Below, in pieces: positions 1-10,472 of a DNA stretch of 64,000 nt (within the stretch, counting starts at the first letter, position 1; the number at the start of each line of letters is the position of its first letter). Source of the stretch: Ornithodoros turicata (lineage: Eukaryota > Arthropoda > Arachnida > Ixodida > Argasidae); NCBI RefSeq assembly GCF_037126465.1, contig NC_088210.1:12980011-13044010 (forward strand), in the 5' to 3' direction. The notes under the pieces are model-generated. The model did not search any database. It saw only the letters and a list, made by a program, of their open reading frames with translations, and had not been told where the DNA came from. The translations under genes and the position numbers were made by a program.

Positions 1-129
1 ACATCATTCGAGGCTGATGGCTGGCTAGGAGCGTGCTATGCGGTGAAGTTCATTTCTAAGAGTGTATCATTCGTGAGAGCGCTTGGTGCACACCGTGCTA
101 TGCGGTGAAGTTCCGTTTTTCAGAGTGCG
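1..129. mobile_element. Right-end fragments of family 1 MITE (two in series)
   Basis: Two right-hand termini of the family 1 fold-back element lie back to back. The first ends at 64 with the family end ...AAGAGTG and is cut by the window edge on its left. The second (about 66-127) ends ...CAGAGTG. It resembles the 3334-3581 subtype because it carries a TTCCGT stretch before the terminus. Both contain the family block GCTATGCGGTGAAGTTC. No coding capacity. Confidence 0.7.
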
Positions 130-149
130 AGACTTTCCTTAACATAACT

Positions 150-268
150 GCACAAATGTCACAAAAAGGCGTGCGCATCCCGTTTTCAAAAGAGAACTAA
201 GTCATTTCGCGATGACGGTTCGCTACGAACATAGCTGCTATGCGGCGAAGTTCTACATTTTTAGAGTG
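150..268. mobile_element. Degraded right half of family 1 MITE
   Basis: The stretch contains the family's inner CACAAAAAGGCGTGCGC block, then TTTTCAAAA, a GATGACGG/GGCTAC-like segment and GCTATGCGGCGAAGTTC ending in TTTTTAGAGTG. It matches the right arm of full copies such as 3334-3581 but is diverged and lacks the left arm. Confidence 0.5.
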
Positions 269-869
269 GGCAAGGACTCTATACCATTTCTTCTTTCGGG
301 ATGCGCAATGAAACCATTTACGCCGATCCGGTTTTTTTATCGCTTCACGCACGTGCGACTTGAAGAGAAAGCACACAATGTTAAAAGGGTCGTTCTCGTC
401 CGAGCCACATTCCCCTATACGGCGGGTCTATATGGTGTAGACCCAGAAAATCATTACCGGAAAACCATTATGGCCCGAAAAATTCCGTCGATCGTTCGCC
501 GGTAATGGCTAATGTTGAAAGCACCCAAGACACTGCATGAGTACATTGGAAGCCCCCCCCGTATATGCACCGCCGTGGAAAATACCGCCGTGATCTGTCA
601 GAACTCCATTTTAGACGTGTAATCTGGCAAAGAAAAACTGTTCTAGAGAAGCAGGCTGCACTAACGCGGGCTTTGCGTCTCCCTTTTCTTCTTCTTCTCT
701 CTCTCTCTCTCTCTCTCTCGGGAAATTATTAAGCGAGGAGCAAGCGAGGGAAGGTTAGTAAGAGAGGTAAATTTTTCTCGGGTATTCAGGTATTCAGGTA
801 TCTTCTTTTCGTATCTTGTTTTAGTACCAGCGAATATCGGCAGAATAAAATGATTGCACACGTGCGTAT

Positions 870-906
<37 letters not shown>

Positions 907-1512
907 TGAATAGACTACCGCGTTTACGATATATTTGCCCGAAAAATTAGTACGTATTACTTGCCTCGACGGTAATGCGCCTAAAATGGAACTCTTTTGA
1001 ATGAGTGCTGGGTTAATAAATAGCGGTCATCGGATACTTTTTTCAAAGTGCTCCGATTGCTCCGCGTGCCGGTTTCAATACCAGAGCCTCTTCCTCATTA
1101 TGGAATGCGTCCACCTATCGAATGGAAGAGATGGAGAATTGATCAATGCTCGTCGCGGCATGCTTTGTGTGCCACGCGCAACACTGAATACGGGTATATG
1201 GTGAACTACAATAGGGGTCACAACATGTAAAAAAATGTTGACATCGATGAGAGGCTTTCTGCTGAGTTGTGAGCGCGTGGTTGAAATGAGTGAATGCGGC
1301 GAATGAAATGTCGAGTTTATAGGATCGCACTCAAAGTATAGACCTTGTCGCGTTACTCTCATTTGTTTCGAATTTAAAGGCACGCCATATGGTCTGCAAG
1401 GCGTATTCATGCAAAGGTTGTGAAAAGATCAAATGTTGTCATGTTTTCTCGGACATCCTCAATGTCTCCGTCGCACGCGGCGGTCACACCAAATATCTCC
1501 TTTTCCGCAGTA
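269..1512. other. No gene recognised; two microsatellites
   Basis: I see no coding sequence or known repeat end here. The stretch holds a pyrimidine CT repeat (691-719) and an alternating TA tract (874-906). ORFs in it are short, overlap on both strands and look random. Confidence 0.5.
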
Positions 1513-1749
1513 CACTGTTAAAACAGAACTTCACCACATAGCACGCTCCTAGCCAACCATCATTCCGAATGGTATCATTCTGTGCATTGATTTGTTGAAA
1601 ATGAGAGGAGGCGCCTATCTGGGACAGATTATCTTGTCCCAGATAGGCGCCTCCCTCCTGTTTTGAACAAATAATGACGCAGAATGGTATAATTCGGTAT
1701 GATGGTTGGTTAGGAGCGTGCTATGTGGTGAAGTTCTGTTTTAACAGTG
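1513..1749. mobile_element. Family 1 MITE, subtype CACTGTTAAAACAG, full length
   Basis: A 237-bp fold-back element. Left end CACTGTTAAAACAG and right end CTGTTTTAACAGTG are perfect inverted repeats, and the inversion continues almost to the centre, where GGGACAGATTATCTTGTCCC forms the hairpin tip. It is flanked by TA on both sides (1511-1512 and 1750-1751), a 2-bp target duplication. A near-identical copy is at 50859-51096. It has no ORF and so must be moved by a transposase encoded elsewhere. Confidence 0.85.
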
Positions 1750-2129
1750 TAGTATGTGTGCAAAAACCTCGATGGAACCTGATTAAGCTAATGATTCTAA
1801 TGGGTATCGGGAATTCAAAGGGGGGTGCTAAAACATGCCAACATTGGCAGCCAGGGATTAAACAAGTTCGGGGTAGGAAGTAAATGACGCTGCTATCAGA
1901 ACAAGCTGCAAGAACTTGCAGTGTTCCTTAGAACTGGCATCCGTTTAGCGCGTGCACTGTATTCTTCCTCGGGAGCGGTAAAAAAGGAGGAGTTGTTCAC
2001 AATGTGTTGATTCCTTAATTATGTAATTTTACATATTTGCCTGTAATTTTAAATAAATTCCAAATCCATGTAAAAACTTCCAACAAACAAATTCGTCGAA
2101 CGTTACTTGTTTGAGTGTGTCTGTTATGT
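1750..2129. other. No feature recognised
   Basis: AT-rich intergenic sequence between a MITE and a LINE-type tail. I see no ORF of interest or repeat end. Confidence 0.4.
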
Positions 2130-2350
2130 TAGCTACCATTTAATTTGTGTTAGTCATTAGCGTAGATAAGATGCATTGATTAAGTGACATAGTGAACATA
2201 GCCTTGTGTGTATTTTCCCTGTGTATTTTTCTTTGGCAGCTGTCACGGTCGCAGTGCGAACCAAGAGCCCTGTCAAGCTGGTTTTTGCAGATTTTGGCAC
2301 TGGGCCTTCCATATTGTACTCGCAACAATGTGAAATAAGGTTTCAATTCA
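2130..2350 (+). repeat. Non-LTR retrotransposon-type 3' tail with AATTC repeat
   Basis: The segment ends in a short tandem CAATT repeat just after AATAAGG, a layout typical of the 3' untranslated end of a non-LTR retrotransposon. Its first about 80 bases (2151-2232) recur almost unchanged at 5088-5171, so this is interspersed repeat DNA. No coding part is present. The LINE assignment is inferred from the tail only. Confidence 0.4.
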
Positions 2351-3333
2351 ATTCAATGCATATAACGAAGGTCCAGCATGAATAATCTCGCTTAGAAATA
2401 TCGTGGCATACAGACAGGAGGCATTTTCTTCTACCTTACCCGCATCGCTGTATGTTAGATTTTTCGACATGAAAATACTTATTAGACCAATAAAGTACCA
2501 ATTTGGCCTGTTGGTCACCCATGAAAAAATCGATTTTTAGTGTTTTTAGCACTGCTTTTAGCGATTTTAGCTTATTAGTACCAACGCCATTCTCTGTATT
2601 TCTCTGTATACAAGTCGTGCTATACCAGGTGATACATTTTCATCAAAGTTTACCAAAACGTATATCACTGCTTCGCATCTGTACAGAGCCCTCTATTGAC
2701 GAAGTCTGTATTTTCGTCGCATACAGGTTCCCCTGGCATCTCATGAAAGTGCAGAAAGCGGAAGGCACTCGAGCAATAAAGGTGAACGCATGAACAGTTT
2801 TTAGACGTGCATTACAGCGCACACGATGGGCAGTTCTGAAGGGTGCACAGAGAACTCAAAAGGGTTCATCACGAGGTATCAAAGGGTGATTAGCGCAACA
2901 CAACGAAGTCTCGGTGAAGACGTTCGGACCGTACAAGGTCGCGAGTGCCCCTAATGTGTTGCAGATAATCGATGAAGTCGATGCTGGATGGCCCCCAAAT
3001 AGCTTCCGGTCAATGATGCTGCCGAAGGTCGTTTTCACGTTCCCCAAAAGACGCCCACAGGACGTGAAAGCGTTTCTGCGAATGTTATATATAGGGCTCA
3101 GATTTCTCGGATGATAGTTGTGGAAAATTCGGCGTTACCGTTTCGTTTTCTTTTTTCTTTTTTTTTTATATTTATTTACTGACACTGGACATTGCTGACT
3201 TGACTACGAGGCCGCAGCCTGTTATGTAGTCCCGTGTGAGCAAACAATATGGAAACTGCGTTACATGTCTTGTGGGTCAGCGTATCAGCACTAGTGTAAT
3301 AAAGTGAAACCACAGGTACACTCACTCAGAGTG
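2351..3333. other. No gene recognised
   Basis: Intergenic sequence with short ORFs on both strands and a T-rich tract near 3150-3170. I recognise no protein family or repeat terminus. Confidence 0.4.
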
Positions 3334-3581
3334 CACTCTAAAAACAGAACTTCACCGCATAGCACGTAGTGCGCCAACCATCGCCACGAATGATAGGGTT
3401 ACCGCTCCTGACACGAGGACAGAGGAGGGCGTACGCCTTTTTATGGAAATTATCATATATCCAGATTGCCACAAAAAGGCGTACGCCCCCCTCTCTCCTC
3501 GAACCAGGGGCGATAACCCTATCATTCGTGGCAATAGTTGGCGCACAGCGTGCTATGCGGTGAACTTCCGTTTTTAGAGTG
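3334..3581. mobile_element. Family 1 MITE, subtype CACTCTAAAAACAG
   Basis: A 248-bp fold-back element with termini CACTCTAAAAAC and TTTTTAGAGTG. Its arms include GCGTACGCC blocks and AACCCTATCATTCGTGGC. The left flank is TG and the right flank TA, so the 2-bp target duplication is present in type but differs by one base between sides. Other members of this subtype are the fragments at 66-127 and 37249-37345. Confidence 0.75.
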
Positions 3582-3584
3582 TAG

Positions 3585-3648
3585 ACTCTTAAAACAAGGT
3601 TCACCACATTACACACTCTTAAAACTCATTCGAGATGATGGTTGGCTA
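3585..3648. mobile_element. Family 1 MITE remnant
   Basis: A left end (ACTCTTAAAACAAGGTTCACC) is followed within 30 bases by a second ACACTCTTAAAA and then ATTCGAGATGATGGTTGGC from the right arm. This is a collapsed or internally deleted family 1 copy that directly precedes the intact copy at 3649. Confidence 0.55.
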
Positions 3649-3889
3649 CACTCTTAAAAATGAACTTCACCACATAGCACTCTCCTAGCCAACCATCATC
3701 CCGAATGACAACGTTCTCGATCGCCCCTGATTTGTTGAAAACGGGAGGGGGAGCCTATTTTGTGCCGGGCATAAAGGCACAAAATAGGCTCCTCCTCCCG
3801 TTTTCAGCAAATCAGGGGCGAGAACGTTGTCATTCGGGATGATGGTTGGCTAGGAGCGTGCTATGTGGTGAAGTTCATTTTTAAGAGTG
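3649..3889. mobile_element. Family 1 MITE, subtype CACTCTTAAAAATG, full length
   Basis: A 241-bp near-perfect fold-back element: CACTCTTAAAAATGAAC at the left, GTTCATTTTTAAGAGTG at the right, with long matching arms to a tip around GTGCCGGGCATAAAGGCAC. TA flanks both sides (3647-3648 and 3890-3891). No ORF. Confidence 0.85.
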
Positions 3890-3928
3890 TAGGAGTGTGC
3901 TATACGGTGAAGTTCATTTTTAAGAGTG
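3890..3928. mobile_element. Extra right terminus of family 1 MITE
   Basis: Directly after the intact element, the right end is repeated (GGAGTGTGCTATACGGTGAA ... TTTTTAAGAGTG) as a 39-bp direct repeat of the preceding terminus with two or three changes. It is either a tandem duplication of the end or the relic of another copy. Confidence 0.6.
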
Positions 3929-3984
3929 GAAGGGCACCGAAAGCCATCAGAGCTGTTCCAGACTTTCGATGCCGTATGTTGTGA

Positions 3985-4100
3985 ACGTAACATTACGCTG
4001 TCGTAAAAGGCGTACACCCCACGTTTCCCAGAAATCGGGTCTGTTATAACGATTTCCTTCTGGACAGTGGTTCAGCGTGTTATGCGGTGAAGTACGCCTC
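3985..4100. mobile_element. Degraded family 1 right half
   Basis: AAAAGGCGTACACCCC, a TTTCCCAGAAATC stretch and GTGTTATGCGGTGAAGT appear in the order and spacing of the family 1 right arm. The terminal AAGAGTG is lost. Confidence 0.4.
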
Positions 4101-4614
4101 CGTCGAAAAGTTGTCGAATGCACGACTAAAGCTTTCTATATTTTAGCGGGCATCCGTGAGATGGCGTAATTAACGTCGTCCTGCCGGTCGCATGTCCGTT
4201 TCCTGGTCGGTTCGCGTTACAAGTCGATCTCGCACGGAAGTTAATTTGCGAAGCTCATTTCAAAGTTAATTATTAGAGTCGCTGGTTATGATAGGAGAAC
4301 GCGCACTAATGGCAGTTGACGGCGGAATATTCCGCAAAGAAAGGGACGAACAAATGGGCGGCGTTAATGAGGTGGTCTTTTTTTTTTCTTTTTTTTTCGA
4401 GTTCCGGATGCATTACATTTGCGCGCCGAACCCCTAATACGCTTTGAAGTTCGAACTCATATGGGACAGACTCCAGACTGAACTCATTCTGGAAGGATTT
4501 CTGAAAGGATTCTGAAAGGAGTTCTCGTAGACTTGCTTTCCGGCGACGAGTGCATAAGCACTCTAAAAAAAAAAAGAAAGGGACCTCATCGCACGACGCG
4601 CTCAAAGATAATGA
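4101..4614. other. No gene recognised; homopolymer T tract
   Basis: Intergenic sequence with a T-rich tract at 4377-4399 and an A-rich tract near 4563-4577. A 178-codon frame crosses this region on the minus strand, but its composition is simple-sequence driven and it also runs through a MITE. Confidence 0.4.
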
Positions 4615-4960
4615 GCATTCGGAATGCGTGTGAAAGCCAACCATCATCCCGAATGACATCATTCTGCGCCCTGATTTGTGGAAGACGAGGAAGCCTACGC
4701 CTTTTTGTGACGTGAACGTGCAGTGGTGTAGGCGGACTCTAACCGGACACTTTTCCATCATCATCACTTTCTCATCCCTTCCACAAGCGCAATGGGGCAG
4801 GGTACCGCCATAACGGCGGAGAATGACCCAACTCATCATCATCCCATTTATGCGTGTGCATGTGTGGTGTTGGTCGTCACAAAAAGGCGCAGGCCCCTCG
4901 CTTTCAACGGAGCAGGAGTTACAGTGATCTGATTCTGGGCAGTCGGTTGGCCTCCAGTGT
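4615..4960. mobile_element. Old family 1 MITE interrupted by a LINE-type tail
   Basis: The family 1 left arm (AGCCAACCATCATCCCGAATG, then CCTGATTTGT and CCTACGCCTTTTTGTGAC) runs to about 4735. The right arm resumes near 4863 (GTCACAAAAAGGCG ... CAGTCGGTTGGC). Between them, about 4735-4863, is a sequence like other retrotransposon tails in this window: CATCCCTTCCACAAGCGCAATGGG, then AACTCATCATCATCCC. GTGGTGT occurs on both sides of the insert and may be its target duplication. Confidence 0.5.
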
Positions 4961-4969
4961 ACTTATACA

Positions 4970-5171
4970 CACTTAAAAATGAACTTCACCGCATAGCACG
5001 CTCCTAGCCGACCATCATCTCGAGTGATATCGTTATGTGCCCTGATTTGTTGAAAACGGGAGGCGTTTTCAACAAATTTTATGTCATTAGTCATTAGCGT
5101 AGATAAGATGCGTTGATTAAGTGACATAGTGAACATAGTCTTGTCTGTATTTTCCCTGTGTATTTTTCTTT
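4970..5171. mobile_element. Family 1 MITE left half joined to a dispersed repeat
   Basis: ACACTTAAAAATGAACTTC and the following family 1 left arm extend to about 5075, then break off. From 5088 the sequence matches 2151-2232 (TTAGCGTAGATAAGATGC ... TATTTTCCCTGTGTATTTTTC). The MITE right arm is missing, so either the repeat inserted with loss or a rearrangement joined the two. Confidence 0.6.
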
Positions 5172-5526
5172 CCCTCATTTTTTTACTTGCGTCTCCATTA
5201 TTTTAACTTCTAACTTACTTTATAACATTATAGTAACTTTTAACTCACTAGTAATCGAATATACTACCATACCTAAACACTACCATAGGCGCAATGGCAG
5301 CAGGTCGCTGCCACTGCGCGCATTCAAAGCCGTTCGCACGGCTGCTAACAAAGCAGCCGTGTAAACCGAACCGTTTAGACCGTTTCTAAACGGTCGAAAC
5401 GTTGCAGAGGAACAGTAAAAAGCACGCTGCATGAATCAACGTCACCTCAAGTAGATTTTTTCCCACACATTTTGGAAACTTTTACTTTTTGCAAACACTT
5501 CAAAACTTGATTCCCCAGCAACTTTA
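5172..5526. other. No feature recognised
   Basis: Intergenic. There are two short local inverted stretches (GCAGCCGTGTAAAC and GAACCGTTTAGACCGTTTC) but nothing assignable. Confidence 0.4.
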
Positions 5527-5915
5527 CACTGTAAACTGAAAAACACCCTTATGGGTGTAAATGGCTTGTCCTATAACTGACACCTCTTTTTACACCATAT
5601 GGTCTTAGAACACCCTTTTCAGAGGGTGTATTCTGTGTAAGACACCCTTTGAAAGGGTGCTTTTCCTTGAAAATGCTTTCTTTTGCACCCTTTAAACACC
5701 CTTCTAGGAGGGTGTAAAGTTGTTAAACACCCTCCTAAAAGGGTGTTTAAAGGGTGCAAAAGAAGGCATTTTCAAGGAAAAGCACCCTTTCAAAGGGTGT
5801 CTTACACAGAATACACCCTCTGAAAAGGGTGTTCTAAGACCATATGGTGTAAAAAAAGGTGTCAGTTATAGGACAAGCCATTTACACCCATAAGGGTGTT
5901 TTTCAGTTTACAGTG
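5527..5915. mobile_element. Family 2 palindromic MITE (389 bp), copy A
   Basis: Termini CACTGTAAACTG and CAGTTTACAGTG, TA on both sides (5525-5526, 5916-5917). The whole element folds back on itself with few mismatches. The arms are built from many short ACACCC and GGGTGT units, so many smaller hairpins nest inside the big one. No ORF. A copy of identical length lies 350 bp away at 6266. Confidence 0.85.
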
Positions 5916-6265
5916 TAGGACACAATATGGAGGCTTCCGTCATTTCACGTCGGTCTGCAATAGCCTTGGGGCACCTGACTTCAAATTCCCACGTGCAGTT
6001 CCGCTTTTGCATCGGTCACGTGAACTGGGCTTGCCATGGACACGTGACGTAGCGTAGATAAGCTCGGAGCGCAGACGGACAGTGCGGCTTTTATTCTGCT
6101 AAGCAGCCCTAAATGAGAAATTCAGCAGTCGGTCGGACGTTGCTACTTGCTCCAGTGAACTTGGACAGTTCTGAAAGGCATTGGAAATCGCTAAATATCA
6201 TATTTCCTCGCGTCGCGCAGAAGAAACCAGTTGCGTCACAACCTTAAAATGATACCCAGTACCTG
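5916..6265. other. No feature recognised
   Basis: Single-copy-looking sequence separating the two family 2 elements, with two CACGTGA sites near 6016 and 6042 but no other promoter feature. Confidence 0.35.
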
Positions 6266-6654
6266 CACTGTAAACTGGAAAACACCCTTATGGGTGTAAA
6301 TGGCTTGTCCTATAACTGACACCTATTTTTACACCGTATGGTCTGGAACACCCTTTTTAGAGGGTGTATCCCGTGTAAAACGCCCTTTGAAAGGGTGCTT
6401 TTCCTTGAAAATGCCGTCTTTTGCACCCTTTATACACCTTTTTAGGAGGGTGTTTAACGATCTTACACCCTCCTAAAAGGGTGTTTAAAGGGTGCAAAAG
6501 AGGGCATTTTCAAAGAAAAGCGCCCTTTCCAGGGGTGATTTACACGGAATACACCCTCTAAACATGGTGTTCCAGACCATGTACGGTGTAAAAATAGGTG
6601 TCAGTTATAGGACAAGCCATTTACACCCATAAGGGTGTTTTCCAGTTTACAGTG
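6266..6654. mobile_element. Family 2 palindromic MITE (389 bp), copy B
   Basis: Same termini as the copy at 5527 (CACTGTAAACTGG ... CCAGTTTACAGTG) and exactly the same length, with scattered substitutions. The flanks are TG on both sides (6264-6265 and 6655-6656) rather than TA. This shows that TG is also accepted as the 2-bp target. No coding sequence. Confidence 0.85.
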
Positions 6655-7539
6655 TGGGAGAGGGGCCGGTAAGGGCTCTCGAAGGGCAATAGGGAAGGGA
6701 AGAAAACTGGAGAGCTGCGCAGACAGATGAACTACTTGCATAGCATCTTCTGCTGAACAGGCCGTCTGCGGTATAATCCAATACACGATTTCGCGAACGC
6801 CTCGGATGATGTAGTCTACGGAACGGGTACCTGAACCCAGCGACGCCCCATTATCGTTATCTTTTCTATTCCAGCAGGTGGAGCTCCCCGAGGCATGGCC
6901 CGTGCGTTGTAATCCTTTTTCTCGAGTGAAGAAGAATTAAGTTTTCGTCGTGCAGTTCTACGTTGTTCTCTATTCGTCTTGTAGCGTCTAATGGGATTGG
7001 GGGATTAACGTGAAACGAGAGAATTAGACTGCATTGTTCCAGAAACGAATTATGGAAACTGGCCCGGAGAAATTTAGGCACTTGCTCGGGAGCTCACTGC
7101 GGTGTTCAGACCTGCTCAATGTTTAAAGCCAGAGTATCTGTTCTCGGAAACCTATAGTCGCGGACGCCAAATTGGCTTCCACTTTGCGGTATTTTCCAAT
7201 GTCTTATGCACAGAAACGCAATCGGGTTAAGCCTGTGGGGATCTCTATATACACAGACTGTCCTTACCTTGAGTGGGCTGAGGTGTTAAGGTGGGGTGGT
7301 TCGGACACATCCATGCAAGTCGAAGGCTGATAGCGAACAACAACTACTTTACTTTGATGATTGATTGTGGTCGCGGTAATTTGGTGAAAATATAATGATT
7401 AGCCTCAGAGTGGGGACAGAAGTCCCCAGAAAGGATAGTAGTTCTGTAAGACTAACCTCAGCAAGCGAGAGGGGGAGTAGAAAGAAGTAATAAAAAAAAT
7501 GAAGACCCCGATGGTTGCAGATCCCTCGGATTTTAGACG
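6655..7539. other. No gene recognised
   Basis: Intergenic sequence. Short frames on the minus strand (61-71 codons) have no recognisable motif. Confidence 0.4.
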
Positions 7540-7640
7540 AGTCACAGCTTACTTGACAGAGGGGTCAGTGTGCGTCCTGGGAAAACTTGAGGGGGAACTT
7601 GGCCGACAGTCGTCTGGAAAACCTGCTGGCAATGCAGGCT
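7540..7640 (-). repeat. SINE body fragment (Ruka-like)
   Basis: GTGTGCGTCCTGGGAAAACTT ... GGGGGAACTTGGCCGACAGTC parallels the body of the fuller SINE at 26659-26980 (GTGTGCGTCCGGGGCCGAC ... GGGGGAACTGTGGTGACA) in the same orientation. No tRNA-like head is visible, so it is a partial and diverged copy. Confidence 0.4.
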
Positions 7641-7744
7641 TCGTAGCAGACGACAATGCTGGGTGACGTCACGGTATCCTCCCCCGGCCGAACCGCCGTA
7701 TAGTATGGAGCTCTGTTTTCTGCTCTTCGCATTTCGATTTCGGT

Positions 7745-7860
7745 TTGGTCAGCAACATCCTCATCACCATCCTCTCATTTTTCCCCAATAGCAATGGGGT
7801 AGCATTCTGCTCAATGAGCGGAAGTCATCCCCATATCATCGTCATCATGTATGTATCTCT
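7745..7860 (+). repeat. Retrotransposon-type 3' tail
   Basis: Contains the order CATCCTCTCATTTTTCCCC, GCAATGGGGTAG, GTCATCCCCATATCATCGTCATCATGT. This resembles the 3' UTR of the LINE copies at 16713 and 31845 (CTCATATGAACC, GGAATGGGGTAGG, CATCATCATCC). It is a short, diverged copy with no coding part. Confidence 0.4.
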
Positions 7861-8029
7861 CTCTCGGTTTGGTATTGTCATCATTTACGAATTAATTACT
7901 CGCGAAAAAAATGAATTCGAATGTTGTATTCGGTATCGAGGGGGTGGTTCTTGTTCAGTATGATGCTCATCTATTTTTTTTTTTCTTTTTTCGAATCCTT
8001 GCGAGGTCTCCCTTTACCGTGCGCCGAAA

Positions 8030-8160
8030 TATGAGCCACCATCTTCCACCAAGTTGCCACCGTCCTCGGCAGGGTTGGAACCCGCGATCTTGCGATCAAC
8101 AGGCGGGCACGCTACCGAAGGAGCCAACGAGGGTGGCGCTGGTGAAGGTATAACGGAAAC
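8030..8160 (-). repeat. tRNA-derived SINE head
   Basis: On the minus strand the sequence reads like a tRNA: an A-box region GTAGCGTGCCCGCC (about 8103-8116), a short anticodon-like arm, then the B-box GGTTCCAACCC (8072-8082). It is followed by CCACCAAGTTGCCACC-type sequence read in reverse. The folded acceptor stem is not intact, so it is a SINE promoter region and not a tRNA gene. The same head with an intact-looking GTTCGAAC box is at 21536-21630. Confidence 0.65.
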
Positions 8161-9528
8161 TAGTACCACTCTACTCTGAGCAACAGTGGTCCATATTCAC
8201 GACTGGCTTGCTGTTCCTGGCAGCTATACGTGGACGACACGTAGCCGTCTTCTTTCCTTTTAGACACAGTGTTATGCGCATGCAATGCAATTTTGCAGCC
8301 GTATTTGACGTACAATGCGCTACTCGTGAGGTCTTCGACACATTGTGGTCCGTAATTTTCAACCGTGATTTTCTAAAAAAAAATATATATATATATGAGC
8401 GGAATTGGGACGAAAATTGGGACGTAAGAGAGGTGAGGGCCCAGGGTACCTTTCTGAGATTGCTTCTCTACTGCCTAAACAGTACCTCTATAAGAAACAA
8501 ACTTTTAGCTACGTTGCGAAACCGTTTGCTTAAACAGTCCTTCTTTTGTGTATGTGCCCAATAATAGAGTTTGCTAACCCGCATGTTCGAAACGTCAAAA
8601 GATTTTTCTGGGACACCAAGTATAGGTTTTGTAGACTGAGCCGTCTACATCAACACGGCTACATCCACAACTCTCCTCGTGGTTGCCATGCATCGAAGAA
8701 GTACCGTTGTCAAGTTGGGGTGTGGGTGCGTGTGCGCGTGAGAGAGAGAGAAAGAAAGAGTGAAAATTTTGAATATTATTTCGTTTTATATTCCACGCCG
8801 TCTTCCTCAGGCATCCGAGAATTTCGCGATATTTACCCTGACGCAAACGTGTTCTACCGAGCACATCGGCTCTTGCTGCCGTTATCCCTAATGAAAAAGG
8901 CTGATCTTGGTAAAGTGCAGTCGCGCATTTCTTAGCGCGACATTATATTTTACTATCTCTAACGTGGAGATATTTTTTTTTTTTTTGGTAGCAACGCGCA
9001 GAAGCAAAGCCATAAGACTGGGGCGACATGACAATTTGTTATTCTGCCACTATACTATCAGTTGTATAGAAGCAGGGCCGCGCTGCCTCGTGTCGAGATA
9101 AACGAGCCTTCGTAAAGTTCCAGCCCGTGTAACTTGGCAAAAAAGTATTCTCTTGCTGGAATAAATGGACCTCAGAGACAAAGGGGCCATTTTTGCGAAA
9201 TGTGCGGAGCACGTAATGGAAAAGGTGCGTGCTTTCTTTCGTCGGAGCGCGTCGCTCTACAAACAGAAACAAGAAAAGAAAAGAGAGAAAAAAAAAAGTA
9301 AGAGAGAGGAATGACGGCGGAGACACATTATGCAAGGTCACACTGAGGTTCACTGCGACTACAACTTAACAATTACGAAACAGTCGAATTAGAATTGACC
9401 GAGCTCCGGTGGCTTATACCCCTGTTACATGCGGGGTTCTTTCAACTGCCACTGAGTCAATGCCATGCGTCTCCAATTGCATTTTGGGTGATGTTACAAG
9501 GCCAAATGTCATAGACACCTCAGTGCCA
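8161..9528. other. No gene recognised; simple repeats
   Basis: Includes an A/TA tract at 8377-8397 and a GA tract at 8739-8760. Frames of up to 129 codons on the plus strand lack recognisable domains, and opposite-strand frames overlap them, so I treat them as chance. Confidence 0.4.
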
Positions 9529-10061
9529 CACTCTAAGAAAAAAAGGAGTACTTTTACTCCTTTTAGGGAGTAATTGCATTGCCACAAAAAAATAGTCCCT
9601 TTCGGGAGTAAATGCACGGGAGTAAATGAATGTCACAGAGTGAAGACCGCATTTCACGCGCTGCTGTAAGAGTCCCAGGTACATAATTGGGGCGCATGCA
9701 TGGAAATACTTTGAAGCAAACCGTCAACGGTGATATATCGAGTGATATAGAATCTTGCGCCATACTAGGGCACAATTTGCGAAGAAAGATGCGCTAACTG
9801 TTTCTTACACTGTGTGGCTGCAAAATATCTACGTTTTCTGAGTTATACAGCCTTATGCCGTTCAAATTGACCAAGGGCACATATTTACGTAGACTGTTGT
9901 ATTCAGGAGACCACTCGCGAAGTTTAGTGACAATTTGCAGTCCTGGGGAGTAAATGTCGGGACTAAATGTTGGGTTAGGGGAGTAAAATGGGGAGTAATT
10001 GCAGACTAGGGGAGTAGAAGCTGTAATTACTCTCCATTTTACTCCTTTTTTTCTTAGAGTG
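9529..10061 (+). mobile_element. Family 3 MITE (533 bp)
   Basis: Termini CACTCTAAGAAAAAAAGGAG and CTCCTTTTTTTCTTAGAGTG are inverted repeats. Inside the ends are repeated GGGAGTAA/TTACTCC units. The middle part (GTCAACGGTGATATATCGAG, ATTTACGTAGACTG) is not palindromic. CA flanks both sides (9527-9528 and 10062-10063), a 2-bp target duplication. Other copies are at 52420, 56569 and 56855. It has no ORF that persists between copies. Confidence 0.85.
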
Positions 10062-10119
10062 CAGTTGACTTCAACTGAGATCGGCGACCTCAGTTGAACT
10101 AGTTAACAGGCAAGATTGG

Positions 10120-10325
10120 CGGCAACCACCGAGATGAACTATGCGTTCAACAAGTGCTTTGTGTGGATTGGTGCCTTTACAGGGACCATGCATTATGTAG
10201 TTATTCGAACTGTCACAAAAAGGCGTACTAGCTGCTATTTCCATAAATCAGTAGTGATAACGGTGTCATTTCGTATACAATGGTTGGCATTGAGCGTGCT
10301 ACGTGGTGAAGTTCTATTTCGAGAC
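10120..10325. mobile_element. Degraded family 1 MITE
   Basis: GTCACAAAAAGGCGTAC, AAATCAGTAGTGATAACGG and GTGCTACGTGGTGAAGTTC occur in family 1 right-arm order. The left arm is poorly preserved. The Penelope-like insertion lies 34 bp beyond its right side. Confidence 0.45.
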
Positions 10326-10358
10326 AATAAAACAAGCTGCATTTTATTGTATGTACAA

Positions 10359-10372
10359 CTATCACGTTGTAG
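10359..10372. repeat. Left target-site duplication of the Penelope-like dimer
   Basis: CTATCACGTTGTAG here is repeated exactly, in the same orientation, at 14294-14307. The two copies bracket the whole inverted structure. This indicates that both Penelope-like copies entered in a single insertion event. Confidence 0.85.
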
Positions 10373-10433
10373 ATGGGTAGAAATCCAGCGAACCGGTAGA
10401 GATGTAGGAAGGGAGTTGCCTCAGGACAGAAGC

Positions 10434-10472
10434 CGCCGATATTTCGAACAGAGACTGTTCTTCTTCTGGGCA
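10434..10472 (-). ncRNA. Hammerhead-like motif, left arm of the Penelope-like dimer
   Basis: Exact mirror of the motif at 14229-14267, in the sense direction of the left-arm gene. The same core defect (CAGAAGA in place of CUGANGA) is present, so the substitution predates dimer formation or was copied with it. Confidence 0.4.

Noticed and set aside
4306..4842. 178-codon minus-strand frame
   Set aside because: Runs through a MITE, a LINE tail and T/A tracts; rich in poly-F and poly-K; no domain.
8072..8082. Functional tRNA gene at the B-box
   Set aside because: A and B boxes are present but no closed acceptor and D/T arm set could be drawn; SINE body follows.
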